Of a stretch of 64,000 nt of DNA, positions 59,824-64,000 are shown piece by piece. Source of the DNA: Paenibacillus sp. cl123 (lineage in GTDB: Bacteria; Bacillota; Bacilli; Paenibacillales; NBRC-103111). Position 1 is the first letter of the stretch, and every line of letters begins with the position of its first letter. Under the pieces are notes generated by a model. The model was given only the letters and a program-made list of their open reading frames with translations. It was not told the DNA's origin and made no database searches. The position numbers and the translations under genes are program-made. The stretch is from positions 262,833-326,832 of the forward strand of contig NZ_FMYY01000006.1 of the NCBI RefSeq assembly GCF_900101595.1, given 5' to 3'.

Positions 59824-61599
59824 ATGGCGCATATTGCTTTATATCGTACGTGGAGGCCGCAATCGTTCCAAGATATGGTCGGCCAGAAGCATATTGTCCA
59901 GACCCTGCAAAATTCGCTGCGGGAAGGGCGGTTCAGTCACGCTTATTTGTTCAGCGGTCCGCGGGGGACCGGCAAGACGAGCGCGGCGAAAATTCTCGCC
60001 AAGGCGGTCAACTGCCAGAACGGCCCCGGCATAGAGCCGTGCAACCGGTGTGAAGCCTGCCGCCGAATTACCGACGGCTCTGTCATGGATGTCGTCGAGA
60101 TCGACGCCGCTTCGAACCGGGGCGTTGAGGAGATCCGCGACATCCGCGACAAAGTGAAGTACGCTCCGACGGAAGTGCGCCAGAAGGTATATATCATCGA
60201 CGAGGTTCACATGCTGACGACAGAAGCGTTCAACGCGCTGCTGAAGACGCTGGAGGAGCCTCCGGCCCATGTGATGTTCATCCTGGCTACGACCGAGCCT
60301 CACCGCCTGCCGGCGACGATTATTTCGCGCTGTCAGCGCTTCGACTTTCGGCGCGTTGCGCTGGAGGAGCAGGCGGAGCGCCTGCGCCGCGTATGCGGGG
60401 AAGAGGGCATCGCGATTGACGAGGAAGCGGTCGCCTTCATCGCCAGGTTATCGGATGGCGGGATGAGGGATGCGCTTAGCTTGCTGGATCAGATTATTGC
60501 TTTCTCCGGCGAGAAGATTACGTATGAGGATGTATTGTCCATTACCGGCGGGATGGCATCCGATCAGTTCGAAAAGCTTGCCCGCGTCATCCAGGACCGG
60601 GATATCGGCGCTGCCTTGAAGCTGATCGACGCCTTCATGCAAGAAGGCAAAAGCGCGGATAAGTGCATGGAGAATCTGATCTATTACTTCCGCGATCTGC
60701 TGATGGTTCGGATGGTGCCGAATTCGGAGGCGCTGACGGAGCGCATACTCGATATCCGCCGGTTCACGGCCGTCGCAGAAGGGTTCGCCCCGGAAGCGTT
60801 AATTTCGATGATCGATACGCTCAATTATTATCAGACGGAGATGAAGTATTCGGTCCAGCCTCAGACGCTGCTGGAAGTAGCCGTTATGAAGCTGTGCAGC
60901 GGCGGCGGAGCGCCGGGAAGAGCCGGGCAGCCTGCCGGAGGTCCCGAAGCGGCTGCTGCCTCGCCCGCAGGCGGAGGGGAGCGCCAGGATGCTCTGGTGG
61001 CCCAACTGCTCGGACGGATCGAGCGGCTGGAAGGTCAGCTGGCCGCTATCGTGAAGCAGGGAGGGGTTCCCGCCGCGAACACTCCGGGAACCGGAGGAGC
61101 GGCGGCCCGACCGTCAGCCGCGCAGACTGCCGCCTCGTCGAGGAAGACGCTGGAGAAGGCCGATGCCTATATCGCAGGGCGGGAGACACCCGAATTCCGG
61201 GAAGCGGCGCAACGGTGGAGCCAGGTGCTCGGGCGAGTGAAGGATCTGAAGATCACTGTCCACGCATGGCTCGTGGATGGCGAACCGGTGGCTCGGGCCG
61301 ATTCGAATCTGCTGGTTGCCTTCAAGAGCGCGATGCACCGGGAGACGAGCGAGCGGCCGGCCAACAAGCAGCTGATCGAGCAAGCGATGCAGGAGGTGCT
61401 TGGTCATCCGTATCGCCTGGTTACCGTGATGCTGAAGGATTGGCAGGCAGCAGCCGAGGGCAGCAAGCAGCCGGAGGCGCCCAAGGAGGAGCTGCAGCTT
61501 GTGGCTGAGGAAGAGCCTGGAGGCCCCGTGAAGGAAGAGTGGATTAACGAGGCGATCCAGCTGTTTGGCGAAGATTTGGTGAAGATCAAGGACGAGTAG
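59824..61599 (+). CDS. dnaX: DNA polymerase III subunits gamma/tau
   Basis: A 591-residue clamp-loader ATPase. Walker A is [20 protein letters not shown]; zinc module [14 protein letters not shown]; Walker [21 protein letters not shown], arginine finger region [20 protein letters not shown]. The C-terminal region, about residues 360 on, is a tau-specific tail with a glycine/alanine linker and GREKT-rich section. GGAGAGGGCGAC precedes the ATG. It starts the conserved run dnaX-ybaB-recR. No programmed frameshift site was found. Confidence 0.96.
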   Translation: MAHIALYRTWRPQSFQDMVGQKHIVQTLQNSLREGRFSHAYLFSGPRGTGKTSAAKILAKAVNCQNGPGIEPCNRCEACRRITDGSVMDVVEIDAASNRGVEEIRDIRDKVKYAPTEVRQKVYIIDEVHMLTTEAFNALLKTLEEPPAHVMFILATTEPHRLPATIISRCQRFDFRRVALEEQAERLRRVCGEEGIAIDEEAVAFIARLSDGGMRDALSLLDQIIAFSGEKITYEDVLSITGGMASDQFEKLARVIQDRDIGAALKLIDAFMQEGKSADKCMENLIYYFRDLLMVRMVPNSEALTERILDIRRFTAVAEGFAPEALISMIDTLNYYQTEMKYSVQPQTLLEVAVMKLCSGGGAPGRAGQPAGGPEAAAASPAGGGERQDALVAQLLGRIERLEGQLAAIVKQGGVPAANTPGTGGAAARPSAAQTAASSRKTLEKADAYIAGRETPEFREAAQRWSQVLGRVKDLKITVHAWLVDGEPVARADSNLLVAFKSAMHRETSERPANKQLIEQAMQEVLGHPYRLVTVMLKDWQAAAEGSKQPEAPKEELQLVAEEEPGGPVKEEWINEAIQLFGEDLVKIKDE

Positions 61600-61646
61600 A
61601 GAGCACTGCGGCAAGGCCCGAATTTCAAAATAAAGGAGCGAATCTT

Positions 61647-61958
61647 ATGAATAACATGAACCAGATGATGAAGCAGGTTAAGAAAATGCAGGAGCAGATG
61701 CTCAAAGCGCAGGAGGATTTGGCTACTAAGTCTATCGAAGGAACGGCGGGCGGCGGCGTAGTCAGCGTAACGGTCAACGGACAGAAAAAAGTCACGAACG
61801 TCACGATCAAGCCGGAAGCGGTCGACCCGGACGATGTGGAAATGCTGCAGGACCTGGTGCTGACGGCCATCAATGATGCGATGACCAAAGCCGAAGAGCT
61901 GGCCGGCAAGGAAATGTCCAAGCTGACCGGCGGCATGAACATTCCGGGATTGTTCTAG
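61647..61958 (+). CDS. ybaB: YbaB/EbfC nucleoid-associated protein
   Basis: A 103-residue DNA-binding protein. [20 protein letters not shown] is a coiled coil; [20 protein letters not shown] and [20 protein letters not shown] give the beta-alpha core; the C-terminus is [19 protein letters not shown] precedes the ATG. It lies between dnaX and recR as in most bacteria. A dispersed repeat starts at its stop. Confidence 0.96.
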   Translation: MNNMNQMMKQVKKMQEQMLKAQEDLATKSIEGTAGGGVVSVTVNGQKKVTNVTIKPEAVDPDDVEMLQDLVLTAINDAMTKAEELAGKEMSKLTGGMNIPGLF

Positions 61959-62011
61959 AGGTCCGTTGAACGAGAGGCCGCAGGCCGCTTTTTATTCACC
62001 GGACTTCTGGC
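61956..62011. repeat. dispersed hairpin repeat starting at the ybaB stop codon
   Basis: TAGAGGTCCGTTGAAC at the ybaB stop, then GGCCGCAGGCCGC and TTCACCGGACTTCT (61995-62008), which pairs back with the first part at 12 of 14 positions. CCGCAGGCCGC-6-TTCACCGGACTTCTGGC is the same 34-nt arrangement as at 33197-33230. Confidence 0.7.
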
Positions 62012-62031
62012 TTCAGAGCGACGTGCCGCCA

Positions 62032-62064
62032 GCGGACGGAACGCCCTCGGGCGTATGCGTCCGC
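62032..62064. other. strong hairpin before recR
   Basis: GCGGACG (62032-62038) and CGTCCGC (62058-62064) enclose ACGCCC-TC-GGGCGT. No T-run, 31 bases before the recR start; a possible translation or RNA-stability element. Confidence 0.45.
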
Positions 62065-62094
62065 AAGTAACTTCAATTGTGAGGAGCAACGCAT

Positions 62095-62691
62095 TTGTTT
62101 TATCCGGAACCTTTAGCCAGACTGATCGACTCCTTCTCCCGGCTGCCGGGAATAGGGCCGAAGACCGCGGGGAGGCTGGCCTTTCATGTGCTGCGGATGA
62201 AGGAAGATGATGTCATCGACTTCGCCAAAGCGCTTGTCAACGTGAAGCGCAACCTGCATTATTGTTCCGTCTGCTGCAATATTACCGATACGGACCCTTG
62301 TCGGATCTGTCAGGACAAATCAAGGGATGCTTCCACCATCTGCGTTGTCCAGGAGCCCAAGGATCTCGTAGCGATGGAGCGTACCAAGGAATTCAATGGC
62401 TACTACCATGTGCTGCATGGCGCGATCTCTCCGATGGAAGGCATCGGTCCGGATGAGATTCGGATAGCCGATCTGCTGAAACGGCTTAGCGATGAACGCG
62501 TGCAGGAGCTGATCCTGGCGACGAATCCCAATATCGAGGGGGAAGCGACAGCGATGTATTTGTCCAGACTCGTGCGCCCATTCGGATTGAAAGTTACCCG
62601 AATCGCTCATGGCCTCCCGGTAGGGGGAGATTTGGAATATGCGGATGAAGTGACGCTGACCAAGGCGCTGGAGGGCCGCAGAGAGCTGTAG
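62095..62691 (+). CDS. recR: recombination mediator RecR
   Basis: A 198-residue DNA repair protein, starting at TTG after [29 protein letters not shown] is the helix-hairpin-helix; [20 protein letters not shown] the zinc finger; [20 protein letters not shown] the Toprim region. It forms a ring clamp with RecO or RecF at gapped DNA. Confidence 0.96.
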   Translation: MFYPEPLARLIDSFSRLPGIGPKTAGRLAFHVLRMKEDDVIDFAKALVNVKRNLHYCSVCCNITDTDPCRICQDKSRDASTICVVQEPKDLVAMERTKEFNGYYHVLHGAISPMEGIGPDEIRIADLLKRLSDERVQELILATNPNIEGEATAMYLSRLVRPFGLKVTRIAHGLPVGGDLEYADEVTLTKALEGRREL

Positions 62692-62777
62692 CCGCCTGCT
62701 TCGCCTGCTTGCTCTCGGCAAGTAGATTAGGGCAAATCTTCCCGGCCGTGCGGTACGCGGGCGATTGGGAGAAAGAG

Positions 62778-62839
62778 AAGGTCTTGTCTTGTACGAGCCG
62801 GAGATTATCCGGGCTTGTATAGGGCAAGGCTTTTTTTTA
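62778..62839 (+). terminator. terminator after recR
   Basis: AAGGTCTTG and CAAGGCTT with TACGAGCCGG/CCGGGCTTGTA inside, followed by eight T (62831-62838). Confidence 0.85.
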
Positions 62840-62985
62840 ATCTCGGAAAACAAAAGCTCTTCGATAAAGTTCGGTCTTGCCGAGCAAGGAATGCTATCGG
62901 TCTCCCGTTATTTCTAGTTCTAAGCGTCCGCTCCTCCCGATATGTATGTAACTATAGGAAAAAATCCTGTAGGAGGGTGAAGCGG

Positions 62986-63267
62986 ATGAAGTGGGTATGG
63001 TGGAAGTCGCGTAAGCTGGACAAGCAGATGGAAGAAGTGATGGAGGACCGCATCCGGCTTGTTCAGGAAATCTCTCGGGCCCATATGGAATGGGAGGTGG
63101 CCCAGAAGCGGTTTGAATATGCGCTGGACAAGGATCAGGTCGACTATGCGGTCTACGCGCTTGAGGCAGCCGAAAAACGGTTTGAGATGCTGATCAAGCT
63201 GGCTAAAGAGAGCCGGATTTCGCTGTCGGAAGTCAGCGCCAGCCGCGCAGCGGAGGGATCGCAATGA
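62986..63267 (+). CDS. yaaL: DUF2508 protein (YaaL)
   Basis: A 93-residue protein that is all helical. RIRLVQEISRAHMEWEVAQK and YAVYALEAAEKRFEMLIKLA are the DUF2508 pattern. AGGAGGG precedes the ATG at 62986; longer starts lie in the terminator. It overlaps bofA by four bases, and recR-yaaL-bofA is the Bacillus order. Function unknown. Confidence 0.9.
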   Translation: MKWVWWKSRKLDKQMEEVMEDRIRLVQEISRAHMEWEVAQKRFEYALDKDQVDYAVYALEAAEKRFEMLIKLAKESRISLSEVSASRAAEGSQ

Positions 63268-63533
63268 AATCTTATATCTTATGGGGAATGCTGATAGGCT
63301 CGGGCGGCTTGCTCGGCCTGCTTGTTTTGCGCAACCGGGCTGCCTTTCAATGGCTGGGAGCGTTTTTGCTGCAGGTTGCGTTTTCGGCGATTTTATTGTA
63401 TGTTATTAATCTATTTACTCCATACACCCATTTGGAGCTTCCGCTTAATGCGGCTACCGTAGGAACGGTGAGTATTTTGGGGATGCCAGGACTGGCTGCG
63501 ATAACGGCCTTGAAGCTATGGGTAATCGGATGA
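63264..63533 (+). CDS. bofA: pro-sigma-K processing inhibitor BofA
   Basis: An 89-residue membrane protein with three hydrophobic segments (GMLIGSGGLLGLLVLRNRAA, AFSAILLYVINLFTPYTHLE, ATVGTVSILGMPGLAAITAL). BofA holds the SpoIVFB protease inactive until the forespore signals. PLNAATVGTVSILGMPGLAA is the family signature. Its start ATGA overlaps the yaaL stop. Confidence 0.95.
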   Translation: MKSYILWGMLIGSGGLLGLLVLRNRAAFQWLGAFLLQVAFSAILLYVINLFTPYTHLELPLNAATVGTVSILGMPGLAAITALKLWVIG

Positions 63534-63577
63534 ATGGGGAGCAAGTTGGAAAGTTGCATGTTTACGAAAAAAAAGAC

Positions 63578-63813
63578 TTGCATAGTAGTTTGGAAATGTG
63601 CTATATTTAAGAGGTCGCCGCTAAACAAAGCGACAACATACGACAAGGACGTGCTAGTAGAAAATTAGGTCTTTTGTCGGACCCCAATTGCCCTTTGAAA
63701 ACTGAACAACGAGTGAGTGTTAAATAGAGAATGAAAATTCTCGCTAGCATTACTTTTGAGCAAGTCGAACTACCTTTTGTAGCCATTTCGAGCTTCGGTT
63801 CGAAAAGACTACC
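63578..63813 (+). promoter_or_regulatory. rRNA operon promoter and leader
   Basis: TTGCAT (63578-63583), 18 bp, TATATT (63602-63607). The leader carries the antitermination (boxA-type) sequence TTGCCCTTTGAAAACTGAAC at 63688-63707, common before rRNA in Bacillales. No other gene is in 63534-63813. Confidence 0.85.
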
Positions 63814-64000
63814 TTAATGGAGAGTTTGATCCTGGCTCAGGACGAACGCTGGCGGCGTGCCTAATACATGCAAGTCGAGCGGATTTATTCCTTCGGGAAT
63901 AGGTTAGCGGCGGACGGGTGAGTAACACGTAGGCAACCTGCCTGTAAGATCGGGATAACTACCGGAAACGGTAGCTAAGACCGGATAGCTGGTTTCTTCG
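63814..64000 (+). rRNA. rrs: 16S ribosomal RNA, 5' part only
   Basis: The universal 5' motif AGAGTTTGATCCTGGCTCAG lies at 63821, with GACGAACGCTGGCGGCGTGC and CTAATACATGCAAGTCGAGC after it, then a V1 loop of the Bacillales type and ACGGGTGAGTAACACGTAGG. The gene is cut by the window end. The start is estimated from the usual distance of the motif. Confidence 0.98.

Noticed and set aside
59824..61599. Programmed frameshift in dnaX
   Set aside because: No A-rich slippery heptamer followed by a stem was seen; Bacillales make a full-length tau-like protein only.

Overview
The window reads as a chromosomal segment of a spore-forming Gram-positive bacterium of the family Paenibacillaceae, most likely Paenibacillus or a close relative. 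The evidence is the sporulation genes spo0F and bofA, the order dnaX-ybaB-recR-yaaL-bofA-16S rRNA, the block rpoE-pyrG-spo0F-fbaA-murA-rho-rpmE, a large SRP RNA with an Alu domain, a carbohydrate ABC transporter of the LplB/YtcP type beside a YesM/YesN-type sensor pair, several TTG/GTG starts with strong Shine-Dalgarno sequences, and moderately GC-rich DNA. No prophage, insertion sequence, CRISPR array or tRNA was seen. The left end cuts exodeoxyribonuclease III and the right end cuts 16S rRNA.

Layout. 1-3.4 kb: exoA (partial), a DEDDh exonuclease, and two divergent DUF4183 genes, one fused to a collagen-like repeat. 3.6-7.8 kb: a very large double-kinase sensor overlapping a SARP-type response regulator. 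7.9-14.5 kb: accessory genes (MFS exporter, DUF6157, proline-rich peptide, AraC and WYL regulators, DJ-1/PfpI protein, phosphodiesterase), with a 4 x 52-nt tandem repeat before the AraC gene. 14.6-21.2 kb: a sugar ABC transporter (two permeases and a lipoprotein, no ATPase) with its response regulator and LytS-type kinase. 21.2-29 kb: small accessory genes, including a PlsY homologue next to an acetyltransferase-aminotransferase fusion, and a TetR gene with a textbook operator. 29.1-35.4 kb: a signalling island: histidine kinase plus SiaB, SiaC and SiaA homologues in one tight operon, converging on two OmpR-type regulators (one with a crippled receiver), then an orphan CheY. 35.6-48.7 kb: a cell-wall hydrolase, a BlaI/M56/YceI regulon with visible operators, an M1 peptidase, ywhD-pbpG-speE, a phosphoesterase, ywiB and a subtilisin-like protease. 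49-64 kb: conserved core genes from rpoE to 16S rRNA.

How the genes work together. Signal transduction dominates: four histidine kinases, six response regulators and one kinase/phosphatase partner-switch. The cytosolic PAS kinase at 58.7 kb could feed Spo0F at 51.8 kb, but this is inference. Regulation is unusually legible here: a CTP-sensing type pyrG leader, a sigma-H-like promoter before spo0F, BlaI boxes at two promoters, a TetR palindrome, and 20-bp-spaced direct repeats before the sugar transporter. Two families of short dispersed hairpin repeats also occur; one has stems that change in a paired manner around a fixed loop, and the other begins exactly at the stop codons of two unrelated genes.

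All calls come from reading the sequence and from knowledge of protein families; no database search was run.
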